This document shows positions 54,168 to 63,301 of a stretch of 64,000 bases of DNA, one piece after another (the first letter of the stretch is position 1; every line of letters starts with the position of its first letter). This stretch comes from Sphingomonas adhaesiva. Its GTDB lineage: Bacteria; Pseudomonadota; Alphaproteobacteria; Sphingomonadales; Sphingomonadaceae. Below the pieces are notes generated by a model that saw only the letters and a list, made by a program, of their open reading frames with translations, was not told the origin of the DNA and searched no databases. Location of the stretch: NCBI RefSeq assembly GCF_002374855.1, contig NZ_NWVC01000007.1:1-64000 (forward strand), read 5' to 3'. The translations under genes were made by a program, and so were the position numbers.

Positions 54168-56210
54168 ATGACCACCGACACCCTGCTCGATCCGCTGGCG
54201 CTGCCCGATTTCGCGGCGCTGACCCCCGAAGCGATCGCCGCCGCGCTCGACGCCGCGATCGCGCGCCATGCCGATGCGGTGGCGACCATCACGCGCGATC
54301 GCCCGACCACGTTCGAGGACGCGTGGCTGCCGCTGGAGCGGGCGGAGGCGGGGATCGACGCGCTCTGGTCGGCGGTGTCGCACCTGCACGGCGTCGCCGA
54401 CACGCCCGAACTGCGCGCCGCACACGCCGCGGGGCAGGAAAAGCTGGTCGAACATTCGATGGCGGTGGCGCAGAACCGCGACCTGTACGACGTGCTGACC
54501 GCGCTGGAGGCATCGCCCGCCTTCGCCGCGCTGCCGCAGGCGGATCGCGTCGCGGTGGAACATGCGATCCGCGATTTCCGGTTGGCGGGCGTCGCGCTCG
54601 ACGACGACGGGCGCGCGCGCTTCGCCGCGATCTCGGTCGAGCTGTCGGCGCTGTCCACCGCCTTCGGCAGCGCGGTGCTCGACGCGACGCAAAGCTGGGG
54701 CGAACATGTCACCGACGAGGCGCGGCTGGCCGGCATCGCCGCGCCGGACAAGGCGATGTTCGCCGCCGCCGCCGCGGCGAAGGGGCTGGACGGCTGGTGG
54801 GTGTCGCTACAGCAACCCAGCGTCAATGCCGTGCTGACCTTCGCCGAGGATCGCGATCTTCGCGCTGCGGTCTATCGCGCCTATGGCACGCGCGCGTCGG
54901 ATCAGGGGCCGAACGCGGGCGAATTCGACAACGGCCCGCGCATCGCGCGCATCCTGGAATTGCGCCACGAAGCGGCGCGGCTGCTGGGCTTCGCCGATCC
55001 GGTCGACTGGTCGCTGGCGACCAAGATGGCGCCCAATGCGGGCGAGGTGCTGGCGTTCCTGCGCGATCTGGGCGCCCGCGCGCGCCCGGCGGCGGAGCGC
55101 GATCTGGGGGCGCTGCGCGCCTTCGCGGCGGAGGAACTGGGGATCGACGATCTCCAGCCGTGGGACACCGGCTTCGTCGCCGACCGGCTGCGGCGCGCGC
55201 GCTTCGCGGTCGATGAGCAGGAAGTGCGCGGCTATTTCCCGGTCGAGCGCGTGATGGACGGGTGGCAGGCGCTGCTGCACCGGCTGTTCGGCATCCGGCT
55301 GGTCGAGCGCGCCGATGCGCCGCTCTACCATCCCGACGCGCGCTATTTCGACGTGGTGGACGACAATGGGGAGGTGTTCTCCGGCCTCTACCTCGATCTG
55401 CACGCGCGCGACGGCAAGCGCGGCGGCGCCTGGATGGCGCAGGCGCGCCCGCGGCTGCGCGACGGCAATCAGGTGCGCGTGCCGGTCGCCTATCTGGTGT
55501 GCAACTTCGCGCCCAAGGGGGCGGATCGCCCCTCGCTGCTCAGCCACAGCGACGTCGTCACCCTGCTTCACGAAACCGGCCATTGCCTCCACCACCTGTT
55601 CACGCGCGTCGACCGCCCGTCGATCGCGGGGACCAGCGGGTTCGAATGGGACGCGGTCGAGCTGCCCAGCCAGCTGATGGAGGATTTCGCCTGGGACCGT
55701 GCGATCCTGACCGGCATGTCGGGGCATCACGACACCGGCGCACCGCTGCCGCCCGACCTGTTCGACCGGATGGTCGCGGCGCGGCGGTTCAATTCGGGGC
55801 TGTTCGTCGTGCGCCAGCTGGAATTCGCGCTGTTCGACCTGATCCTGCACCTGGGCACCGCCGGGTCGGACCCGATCGAGGTGATCGAGGCGGTGCGTGA
55901 CGAGGTGTCGGTGATGCGCCCGCCGGCATGGCACCGCTTCCCGCACGCCTTCAGCCACATCTTCGCGGGCGGCTATGCCTCGGGCTATTACAGCTATCTG
56001 TGGGCCGAGGTGCTGGCCGCCGACGGGTTCCAGCGGTTCGCCGAAAACGGCCTGATCGACCGCGCCACCGGCACCGCCCTGCGCGAGGAAGTGCTGGCGC
56101 GCGGGGCGACGCGCCCCGCCGCCGACAGCTTCCGCGCGTTCCGCGGGCGCGATGCCGATCCCACCGCGATGCTGATCCGCCACGGCCTGACCGAGGCGGC
56201 GGCGCGATGA
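54168..56210 (+). CDS. M3-family metallopeptidase (oligopeptidase A/Dcp type)
   Basis: A 680-aa zinc oligopeptidase with the HExxH motif LLHETGHCLHHLF (H468, E469, H472) and a third ligand region DAVELPSQLMEDFAW. No signal peptide is visible, so it is probably cytoplasmic and degrades short peptides, as OpdA/PrlC does. The C-terminal GYASGYYSYLWAEVLAADGFQ is conserved in the family. The stop overlaps the next gene by 4 bp. Confidence 0.94.
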   Translation: MTTDTLLDPLALPDFAALTPEAIAAALDAAIARHADAVATITRDRPTTFEDAWLPLERAEAGIDALWSAVSHLHGVADTPELRAAHAAGQEKLVEHSMAVAQNRDLYDVLTALEASPAFAALPQADRVAVEHAIRDFRLAGVALDDDGRARFAAISVELSALSTAFGSAVLDATQSWGEHVTDEARLAGIAAPDKAMFAAAAAAKGLDGWWVSLQQPSVNAVLTFAEDRDLRAAVYRAYGTRASDQGPNAGEFDNGPRIARILELRHEAARLLGFADPVDWSLATKMAPNAGEVLAFLRDLGARARPAAERDLGALRAFAAEELGIDDLQPWDTGFVADRLRRARFAVDEQEVRGYFPVERVMDGWQALLHRLFGIRLVERADAPLYHPDARYFDVVDDNGEVFSGLYLDLHARDGKRGGAWMAQARPRLRDGNQVRVPVAYLVCNFAPKGADRPSLLSHSDVVTLLHETGHCLHHLFTRVDRPSIAGTSGFEWDAVELPSQLMEDFAWDRAILTGMSGHHDTGAPLPPDLFDRMVAARRFNSGLFVVRQLEFALFDLILHLGTAGSDPIEVIEAVRDEVSVMRPPAWHRFPHAFSHIFAGGYASGYYSYLWAEVLAADGFQRFAENGLIDRATGTALREEVLARGATRPAADSFRAFRGRDADPTAMLIRHGLTEAAAR

Positions 56211-56695
56211 GCCTGTTGTTCCTCACCACCGGCGGGACGATCGACAAGCTGTATTTCGACGCGCTCAGCGAATATCAGATCGGCGACAGCGTGGTGGAAC
56301 GCATCCTGCGCACCGCGCGCGTCGCGCTGCCGTTCCGCGTCGCCGAGCTGATGCGCAAGGACAGCCTGGAGCTGACCGATGCCGATCGCGCGACGATCCG
56401 CACCGCGGTGGAGGGCGCGCCCGAAACCCGTATCGTCATCACCCATGGCACCGATACGATGACCGACACCGCCCGCGCGCTCGCCGGGATGGCGGCGGCG
56501 GGCAAGACCGTCGTGCTGGTCGGCGCGCTGGCGCCGGCGCGCTTCGCGGAAAGCGATGCGACCTTCAACTTAGGGCTGGCCGTGGCCACCGCGCAGGTCG
56601 CCGCGCCGGGCGTGTGGATCGCGATGAACGGCACCGTGTTCGACGGCGCGAAGGTGCGCAAGGACCGCTCGATCAACAGCTTCGTCGCCGCCTGA
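56207..56695 (+). CDS. Short asparaginase-domain protein
   Basis: A 162-aa protein that covers only the N-terminal domain of type I/II asparaginases (full enzymes are about 330 aa). The two catalytic threonine motifs are there: TTGGTIDKLYFD and ITHGTDTMTDTA. SDATFNLGLAVATAQ is also typical. The end is a clean stop 70 bp before a REP doublet, with no leftover C-terminal domain downstream, so it seems to be a genuine short form. It starts at ATG 56207, which overlaps the peptidase gene by 4 bp. Activity is unclear. Confidence 0.82.
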   Translation: MSLLFLTTGGTIDKLYFDALSEYQIGDSVVERILRTARVALPFRVAELMRKDSLELTDADRATIRTAVEGAPETRIVITHGTDTMTDTARALAGMAAAGKTVVLVGALAPARFAESDATFNLGLAVATAQVAAPGVWIAMNGTVFDGAKVRKDRSINSFVAA

Positions 56696-56762
56696 GGTGC
56701 GGGGCGGCGCCCCGGCGAACGCTGCGGCCGCATGCCCAGGGTGCCAGCGTCGGCGGCGAACC

Positions 56763-56843
56763 GTCGCCCCAGCGAAGGCTGGGGCCTCTCGCGGCTCCTG
56801 TCCCGTGCTTCGACCGGGAGATCCCAGCTTTCGCTGGGATGAC
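56763..56843. repeat. REP doublet (REPIN-like) between convergent genes
   Basis: Left: GTC then GCCCCAGC-GAAG-GCTGGGGC (56766-56773 with 56778-56785). Right, inverted: ATCCCAGC-TTTC-GCTGGGAT (56821-56828 with 56833-56840), then GAC. The two stem types are the same as in the doublet at 41531-41611 but swapped. It lies between the asparaginase-like gene and phoD, which converge. Confidence 0.85.
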
Positions 56844-56921
56844 GCATCGGGGTGGTGAGGCTGAGTATAGGGGCGGCGGCGGATCGAGGCGTCCGCCGCC
56901 GCTTTCGCTCACCCCGGCCCC

Positions 56922-58553
56922 TTACGCCGCGCTCATCACCCGGCGCCCGCGCAGCACCTGCGTGCTGTGCCCGACCGCTGCGGTGGCGCGGCGTTCCTTG
57001 ATCGTGTCGACGAACAGCCAGTCGTTGCTGACCTTCTCCGGCGTGATCGTCATCGCCATATAGCCGCGGCGCGACGTGTCGCACCATTTCAGCTCCGGAT
57101 TGGCGCCGACCATCGCGCGCGCGACATCGGCCGGATCGCGCTTCACCGCCGATTCGTACCCAGGCGAGGTGACCGCATGGCCGGCGAACTCCACGCCCGC
57201 CGCGCGCCCGTCCTGCGCCAGGTCGAACGCCCAGGCATTGTGGCTGTCGCCGCAGATCACGACCAGATTGGCGTCGGCGGCCTGCGCGCCCTTCAGGAAG
57301 CGGGCGCGCGCGGCGGGATAGCCGCCCCACGAATCGAGGTTCCCCGGCAGCCCGACGCGCGACGCGGCGATCGCGTCCGATACCCAGGCGGCGGCGCGCG
57401 CATTGCCCGGGTCGATCCACGCCTGCGCCGCTTCCGGCGTCGACAGGTTGCCCATGATCGTGCCGAAGCCGACCACCTGCCACTTCTGCCCCTGCTTCAC
57501 CGATCGCGCCAGGTCGTGCGCCAGCCAGCTTTCCTGCTGCGACCCCATCATCGTGATCGCCGGATCGACCCATGCGCCGTCGCGGAACGCCTTCAGCGCG
57601 GCCAGCTTGTCGCCGGTCGCCATCACCTGTTCGATTTCGCGCTGGCGCGAACGGGCGAACACGCGCGTCTCGGTCCGCCACAGCGTGGCGAGCGTGCCGA
57701 TGTCATACGCCTTCCACGGCTCGTCCGACACCGGCATCCATTCGCGATACGCCTGCACCGCGGCGGCGCGGCGCTGGTTCCAGTCGCCCTCGGTCGCCGG
57801 ATCGTGGTTCTCCGCGCCGCCTTCCCACGAATCGTTGGCGCTTTCGTGATCGTCCCACTGGACGATCCACGGCACCTTCGCATGCAGCGCCTGCAGGTCC
57901 GGGTCGGCGCGATAGCTGGCGAAGCGCAGGCGGTAATCGGCCAGATGGATCGTCTCGGCCAGCGGCTGCGGGATACGCCCCGCCACCTGCGCGGCGGCGG
58001 GCGGATATTTGCCCGGCGAATATTCGTAGAAATAATCGCCCAGGTGGATCGCCGCGTCCAGATCGTCGCGCGCCGCGGCATGGCCGTAGGCGTTGAACCA
58101 GCCGAACCCGAAATTGGAGCAGGAGAACACCGCCGCGCGCCACGTCGTCGCGGCATCGTCGGGCAGCGTCTTCGTCCGGCCGACCGGCGAACGCGTGCCG
58201 TCGGCGGCGACGAAGCGGTAGAAATAGCGGCGGCCGGGCGCCAGCCCGTCCAGCGTCACCTTCGCGGTCCAGTCGCGCCACGGGCCGGTGATGATCGCGC
58301 CCGATGCGACGATACGCGCGAAATCCTCGCTTTCACTGATTTCCGCCACCAGCCGCGCCGAATCGCCGGTCGCGGGGACGTAGCGCGTCCACAGCAGCAT
58401 CGAATCGGCGCCCGGTTCCCCGCTGGTCACCGAATGGGTGAAGCCGCGCGCGGCCAGCATCGTCTGCGCGATCGAGAAGCCGGGCAGCGCGAACGCGCCC
58501 AGCCCCAGCGTACCGGTGGCGAGCAGTGCGCGGCGGGTGACGGTGACGGTCAT
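56922..58553 (-). CDS. phoD: Alkaline phosphatase D (PhoD-type phosphoesterase)
   Basis: A 543-aa secreted phosphoesterase. The N-terminus TVTRRALLATGTLGLGAFALPG has the twin-arginine and hydrophobic core of a Tat signal. The domain order is the N-terminal PhoD domain (FTHSVTSGEPGADSMLLWTR) followed by the metallophosphatase domain with IHLGDYFYE, WDDHESANDSW and CGDSHNAWAFDL. PhoD enzymes hydrolyse phosphodiesters and monoesters with Ca2+ and Fe3+ and are usually induced by phosphate shortage. ATG at 58553 starts the signal. Confidence 0.93.
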   Translation of the reverse strand: MTVTVTRRALLATGTLGLGAFALPGFSIAQTMLAARGFTHSVTSGEPGADSMLLWTRYVPATGDSARLVAEISESEDFARIVASGAIITGPWRDWTAKVTLDGLAPGRRYFYRFVAADGTRSPVGRTKTLPDDAATTWRAAVFSCSNFGFGWFNAYGHAAARDDLDAAIHLGDYFYEYSPGKYPPAAAQVAGRIPQPLAETIHLADYRLRFASYRADPDLQALHAKVPWIVQWDDHESANDSWEGGAENHDPATEGDWNQRRAAAVQAYREWMPVSDEPWKAYDIGTLATLWRTETRVFARSRQREIEQVMATGDKLAALKAFRDGAWVDPAITMMGSQQESWLAHDLARSVKQGQKWQVVGFGTIMGNLSTPEAAQAWIDPGNARAAAWVSDAIAASRVGLPGNLDSWGGYPAARARFLKGAQAADANLVVICGDSHNAWAFDLAQDGRAAGVEFAGHAVTSPGYESAVKRDPADVARAMVGANPELKWCDTSRRGYMAMTITPEKVSNDWLFVDTIKERRATAAVGHSTQVLRGRRVMSAA

Positions 58554-58695
58554 GATACGGGTCCTGATCCTCGACAACGGGGCGTGCGCCTGCCCTGCGC
58601 CGCATTCGGTGACGCGGTGATGACAGCGGCGCGCGATGCTACCCGATCCGCGCGCGGGGTTGCACCACGCGCGCGGCCATGCTGTTGACCGGGGG

Positions 58696-59451
58696 ATGAA
58701 GCGCCTGCTTGCCTCGATCCACGACGTCTCGCCCCGGTTCGAGCGCGAGGTCGACCAGCTGCTCGACCGGCTGCGCGTGCATGTCGGCGACCGGCTGGCG
58801 ATGCTGGTGGTGCCCGATCACTGGAACGGCGCGCCGATCACGCCCGCGTTCGCCGCGAAGCTGCGCGGCTGGGCCGATGCGGGGATCGAGATGTTCGTCC
58901 ACGGCTGGTCGCATCAGGACGATTCGGCGCATCGCGGCGCCGCGGCGCTGAAGGCGAAGCACATGACCGCGGGCGAGGGCGAGTTCCTGGGGCTGGACCA
59001 TGGCGAGGCGCTGGCGCGGATGCGGCGCGGCAAGGCGCTGGTGGAGGACGTCACGGGACGCGCGGCGGCGGGGTTCATCGCGCCGGCGTGGCTGTATTCC
59101 GGCGCGGCGCGCGCGGCGCTGGGCGATGCGGGCTTCGCGCTGGCGGAGGATCATGCACGCGTCTGGGCGCCGGTCGGCGGGCGGGTGCTGGCGCGCGGGC
59201 CGGTCATCACCTGGGCCAGCAGGTCGCGGCCGCGGCAGCTGAGCTCGCTCGCCGCCGCCGCGGTGCTGCGCCGCGTGCTGCAACCCAGCAATACGGTGCG
59301 CATCGCGGTCCACCCCGGCGACACGCGGGTGCCGCAGCTGCTGGACAGTATCGACCGGACGTTCGCCGCCTTCCCGCGGCACCGGCCGGCGGCCTATGCC
59401 GACCTGCTGCGCGCCGTGCCCGTGTCGCGCGCGGCAATCCGCGCCTCGTAA
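58696..59451 (+). CDS. DUF2334 polysaccharide-deacetylase-like protein
   Basis: A 251-aa protein of the DUF2334 family, a branch of the polysaccharide deacetylase fold. SIHDVSPRFE holds the HD pair, VVPDHW and FVHGWSHQDD the other metal-site residues, and FIAPAWLYSG and VRIAVHPGDTR the later motifs. It may deacetylate a glycan. Its 3' end overlaps the convergent glycosyltransferase gene by 58 bp. ATG at 58696 is the family-typical start. Confidence 0.85.
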   Translation: MKRLLASIHDVSPRFEREVDQLLDRLRVHVGDRLAMLVVPDHWNGAPITPAFAAKLRGWADAGIEMFVHGWSHQDDSAHRGAAALKAKHMTAGEGEFLGLDHGEALARMRRGKALVEDVTGRAAAGFIAPAWLYSGAARAALGDAGFALAEDHARVWAPVGGRVLARGPVITWASRSRPRQLSSLAAAAVLRRVLQPSNTVRIAVHPGDTRVPQLLDSIDRTFAAFPRHRPAAYADLLRAVPVSRAAIRAS

Positions 59452-60587
59452 TGCGCGACCAGTGCGGCCGCGTGCTGGCGATCGCTCAGCACGCTGTTCG
59501 CGCCGATCTCCGCCGCGCGGCGTAGCAGCGCGCGGTCGCGCGACACCAGCCGCACGATCGCGTCCGCCGCGTCATACGGGTCGCCGGCGCGATACGTTTC
59601 GGCATAGGCGGGGCGCGCCACCATCGCCGCGCCGCCCGCATCGGGGACGATCAGCGGCAGGCCCGATACCAGCGCCTCCGACGCGACCAGCCCGAACGTC
59701 TCGGTGTCGGAGCCGTGGATGAAGGCATCGGCGCTGGCCATCACCGTCGCCAACTGCGTGCGGTCGTAGATCGGCTCGAACAGGCGGACGTGCGGGCTTT
59801 GCGCGATCTGCCGTTCCAGCGTGCGCGTGTCGGGGCCAAGCCCCAGCAGCATCAGCCCGACCGGGATGCGCGTGCCCGCGCGGCGCACCGCGTTGATGAC
59901 CATCGGCCATTGCTTTTCCGGGTGGTGCCGCCCGACGCCGATCAGCAGGTGCGCGTCGGCGGGCAGGCCGCATTGCGCCAGCATCGCGGCGCGCAGCGTC
60001 TCGCTGCGCAGCCGGGGGGAGAAATGCTGCCGTTCGATCCCCAGCGTCATCACCGCGTCGATCGGGATGCCGCGCGCACCCAGCGTCTTCGCCAGCATCG
60101 GGCCGTTCGTGACGATCGTGTCGAACGGCGCCATCGCGCGGATCATCTGGCGATCGTACCAGCCGAACGCCCGTTCGATCGTCGCGGGCGAGGCGACGCG
60201 CGCGAACCACCTTTTGGGATAGGTGGCCATATTGTCGTTGTGGAGGATCCACGATTTCAGCGCGGGGCCCTGCCATTCGCCGACGATCCGCGCCGAGCGC
60301 CACGGCATGCAATTCTCGACCACGTCGGGCTGCAGTTCGTCGAGCAGCCGGTGGACCGGCGCCACGTCCCGGAACAGGCCGTAGTTCGAATCGAACGGCA
60401 GCGCGGGCGATTTGACGTAGATGATGCGCGCGCCGCCGGGCCGCTCCTCGACGCGGTCCTCGCGGCCGGGGGCGATGACGATCTGTTCATGGCCCAGCGT
60501 CGGCATGACCGCCATCTTGCGATCCACGTACGTGCGCACGCCCCCGCCGGTGGGCGAATAGAGTTCGTTGACGTCGACGATCCGCAT
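59394..60587 (-). CDS. Glycosyltransferase family 4-type (GT-B fold)
   Basis: A 397-aa GT-B glycosyltransferase. The N-terminal domain begins MRIVDVNELYSPTGGGVRTY, with the Gly-rich acceptor loop. The C-terminal half has LIGVGRHHPEKQWPMVINAV and SDTETFGLVASEALVSGLPLIVPD, the nucleotide-sugar binding segment with the EALxxGxP pattern. Donor and acceptor are unknown. It heads a minus-strand run with a DUF2141 and a polytopic membrane protein upstream. Confidence 0.88.
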   Translation of the reverse strand: MRIVDVNELYSPTGGGVRTYVDRKMAVMPTLGHEQIVIAPGREDRVEERPGGARIIYVKSPALPFDSNYGLFRDVAPVHRLLDELQPDVVENCMPWRSARIVGEWQGPALKSWILHNDNMATYPKRWFARVASPATIERAFGWYDRQMIRAMAPFDTIVTNGPMLAKTLGARGIPIDAVMTLGIERQHFSPRLRSETLRAAMLAQCGLPADAHLLIGVGRHHPEKQWPMVINAVRRAGTRIPVGLMLLGLGPDTRTLERQIAQSPHVRLFEPIYDRTQLATVMASADAFIHGSDTETFGLVASEALVSGLPLIVPDAGGAAMVARPAYAETYRAGDPYDAADAIVRLVSRDRALLRRAAEIGANSVLSDRQHAAALVAHYEARIAARDTGTARSRSA

Positions 60588-60598
60588 CGGGGATCCCC

Positions 60599-61120
60599 TT
60601 ACTTCAGCGGGCCGAAGCCACCAAGCCCGCGCAGATACTGCTCCACGATCTGGGTATTGGTGACGCCGTTGCCAACGTCGATGATCGCATCGGCCAGCTT
60701 CGGGCGCGCGCGGCCGATGCGGCGGTTGCTGGGGAAACCGGCGCCGTCGCTCCAGAAATTGAACTTGCGCTTCCCGTCGCGGTCATGCCCCAGGAACAGC
60801 GCCCAGCGGCCGGGATTCGGCACGCGGATGCAGATCACCGCGCTGCCGCTGGCGGGCGCGGGAACGGTGATGCGGCGGAACGGGCGGCCGCGCGCCGCCA
60901 GTTCGTCGTCGCCGGCCAGGAAATCTTCCTCGGTCGCCGGATACAGCTCCAGCTTCAGGGTGCCCTGCGCATCCTTCAGCCCGGTGATCGTCGCGCGGAT
61001 CGCCGGGCCTTCGCCGCCGTTGCACGCCGCCGCGTCCGGCCCCAGCACCTGCGCGCCCGCCGGCACCGCCACCGTGGCGAGCGCCGCCGCCAGTGCGATC
61101 GTCAACCCTCGTGCCGCCAT
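60599..61120 (-). CDS. DUF2141 exported protein
   Basis: A 173-aa protein with a signal peptide (cleavage near AGAQVL) and a DUF2141 beta-sandwich: GTLKLELYPATEEDFLAG in the first strands and NPGRWALFLGHDRDGKRKFNF (an asparagine-glycine-aspartate-rich loop) near the end. Function unknown. ATG at 61120 overlaps the upstream membrane protein's stop by 19 bp; the glycosyltransferase starts 11 bp downstream. Confidence 0.82.
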   Translation of the reverse strand: MAARGLTIALAAALATVAVPAGAQVLGPDAAACNGGEGPAIRATITGLKDAQGTLKLELYPATEEDFLAGDDELAARGRPFRRITVPAPASGSAVICIRVPNPGRWALFLGHDRDGKRKFNFWSDGAGFPSNRRIGRARPKLADAIIDVGNGVTNTQIVEQYLRGLGGFGPLK

Positions 61121-62067
61121 GCCTGCGTCCTTTCCACCAGATATTCGATCCCGACGACCGCGATGATGCACATATGCACCAGCAAGGTTGACGCGGCCGT
61201 GAACGCCATCAAATCCGACAACGCCTGATCCTGCCCGATGAACAGGATCGCGAAATTGGCGAAAAGCAGGTCTTTGTTGGGCACCAGCGGCAATCGCGAC
61301 ACCAATTGCCGCCCCGCGATCAGGAACAGCCACAGTCCCACCGACACGGTCGGCATCGCGAACGACCAGGCGATCGCGATCGTCACGCAATTGACGACGA
61401 TGCGCAGCATGTCGACGCCGAAGATGAACCACAATTGCCGCCGCGGCAGTGAGAACACGCGCGAGGAGAACAGCAGGAACGCCAGCGTCAGCCCGGTCGC
61501 CAGCCCCATCGACCACAGGATCGTGCGCAGCGTCGCCGGCTCGATCAGTTCATAGCCCAGCGGCAGCGCCACCGCGCCCAGCACGATCGCGGAGACGTTG
61601 CCAGCGATCCCCGACACGATCGTCACGTCCTTCACCGCGCCGAACGGCGCTGCCACCATCTCGGTGCGCGCGCGCGCCCAGACGTAGAAATAGGCGTCGC
61701 CCGAATAGCCGACCAGCACGTCGTTGGCGATCCGCTTGCGGTTCAGCGCGCCGAACGCACCCGCGGGGACGTGCCACAGCCGGCGGAAGATCACGAAATC
61801 GGCGACCGGCAGCGCGAAATAGGAGATGAGGAAGAACAGGTAGAAACCCGCCGCCGTCGGCACCGCGCGGCGCAGCCCCGCCAGCCCCTGTCCCAGCAGT
61901 TCGCCCGCCAGCCCACCCAGCATCGCGGCGGTGACCACCGCGCCCAGCAGCGCGGGCCAGCGCCGCTGGAGCGTCTGCACCGGCTTTAGCGCCACCAGCG
62001 GCGCGACCACCGCCGCCGGGGACGGCGCGGGATCGGCAGCGGGCGGGGCGGGCGGTTCGGCGGCCAA
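61102..62067 (-). CDS. Polytopic membrane protein, lysylphosphatidylglycerol-synthase-TM-like
   Basis: A 321-aa protein with about eight hydrophobic helices after a Pro/Ala-rich N-terminal tail. The general pattern (FLISYFALPVADFVIFRRL, long helices with polar kinks) is like the membrane half of LPG synthase/UPF0104 flippase-type proteins, but the match is weak. It is co-directional with the DUF2141 and glycosyltransferase genes, pointing to a cell-envelope glycoconjugate. The start is TTG at 62067. Confidence 0.65.
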   Translation of the reverse strand: MAAEPPAPPAADPAPSPAAVVAPLVALKPVQTLQRRWPALLGAVVTAAMLGGLAGELLGQGLAGLRRAVPTAAGFYLFFLISYFALPVADFVIFRRLWHVPAGAFGALNRKRIANDVLVGYSGDAYFYVWARARTEMVAAPFGAVKDVTIVSGIAGNVSAIVLGAVALPLGYELIEPATLRTILWSMGLATGLTLAFLLFSSRVFSLPRRQLWFIFGVDMLRIVVNCVTIAIAWSFAMPTVSVGLWLFLIAGRQLVSRLPLVPNKDLLFANFAILFIGQDQALSDLMAFTAASTLLVHMCIIAVVGIEYLVERTQAWRHEG

Positions 62068-62188
62068 TCACGTCATCCAGCAGCGCGCGCCGCGGGCGGG
62101 CGGCGCGAGGTTTCGGCGCGAAGTGCCGCGCCATCGCTGCCCTGACAAGCGGATGTGGCAAAAGTGGGACGCGCGCGTCCCGGTGCCG

Positions 62189-63301
62189 CTACGACGCGGA
62201 TTGCCCGTCCTCGTTCGCGTCGCCGGTGTCGCCGTCCAGCCGTTCCGAGCGGCGCTCCATCGCGGTCTTGAGCATCGCGGTCATCGGATCGGCGAGCGCC
62301 AGGCCCAGGATGCCGAACAGCGCGCTGGCCAGGATCTGCGTCCCCAGCGTCAGCGCGGGCGGCAGGTCGACGGTGCGCTTGGCCACCATCGGGATCACGA
62401 CATAGCCGTCGAACGTCTGCACCACGACATAGACGACGATCGCGATCACCCCGGTATGGACCCCGGCGGAAAAGCCCACTGCGACCATCAGCGCGCCCGA
62501 AATGAACGCGCCGATATTGGGGATGAACGCCAGCAGCCCGGTCAGGATGCCCAGGATCAGTGCCATCGGCACCCCCGCGATCCACAAGGCGATCGCGGTC
62601 AGCACGCCTTCCAGCGCCATGCCCAGCAACCGCCCCGCCAGCAGCCGGCGCAGCGTGTCGGCCATCCGCCGCACCGTCAGCGCGAATTCGGCGCGCTGGT
62701 CCAGCGGGATCATCCATTGCAGCCCGCGTTCGTAGACGCGCGGGTCGATCGCGACGAACAGCCCGATGACGATCATCATGAACAGGCTGGTGATCGCGCC
62801 CGCCGCGGTGCCAAGCCACGACGTCAGCCGTCCGACCGACGACAGCGCCTGCCGCGCCATCCCCGACAGGTCGGACGTGCCCGGCATCAGCCCCTGCGCG
62901 GACAGCCATCCGGCAAGGCGCGTCGCCTGCGCCTCCATCGTGGAGCGCAGTTGCATCACCTGTTCGGTGATCTGTACCCCCGCCAGGTAGAAGGTGCCGA
63001 CCAGGAACGCGATCGTCAGGAGGCAGACGATCAGCAGCCGCCAGCCGCGCCCGATCGGCAGCACGCGGCCCAGCAGCCGCACGCCCCCGTCGAGCAGCGC
63101 GGCGAACACCAGCCCGCCCAGGATGATGAGCAGCGGCTGGACCAGCAGCACGACCAGCGCGATCGCGCTTGCCATCCCCAGCCATACCGCCGCGCGGCGG
63201 ATCTCGTCGCGGGTTGCGTCGCTGCGCACCTCGTGCGGACTGGCACCGCCGACCACCGGGACGCGCGCGTCGCGCCGGCGGCGCCCGTCCGCGGGGGTCA
63301 C
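62189..63301 (-). CDS. AI-2E family transporter (UPF0118)
   Basis: A 370-aa protein with eight or so membrane helices. It has QPLLIILGGLVFAALLDG at the start of the core and the family motif IPNIGAFISGALMV, then GILGLALADPMTAML near the end. Members export small molecules (TqsA exports AI-2 in E. coli), but many function as ion antiporters. The start is GTG at 63301, which overlaps the lepB stop by 4 bp. Confidence 0.9.
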   Translation of the reverse strand: MTPADGRRRRDARVPVVGGASPHEVRSDATRDEIRRAAVWLGMASAIALVVLLVQPLLIILGGLVFAALLDGGVRLLGRVLPIGRGWRLLIVCLLTIAFLVGTFYLAGVQITEQVMQLRSTMEAQATRLAGWLSAQGLMPGTSDLSGMARQALSSVGRLTSWLGTAAGAITSLFMMIVIGLFVAIDPRVYERGLQWMIPLDQRAEFALTVRRMADTLRRLLAGRLLGMALEGVLTAIALWIAGVPMALILGILTGLLAFIPNIGAFISGALMVAVGFSAGVHTGVIAIVVYVVVQTFDGYVVIPMVAKRTVDLPPALTLGTQILASALFGILGLALADPMTAMLKTAMERRSERLDGDTGDANEDGQSAS

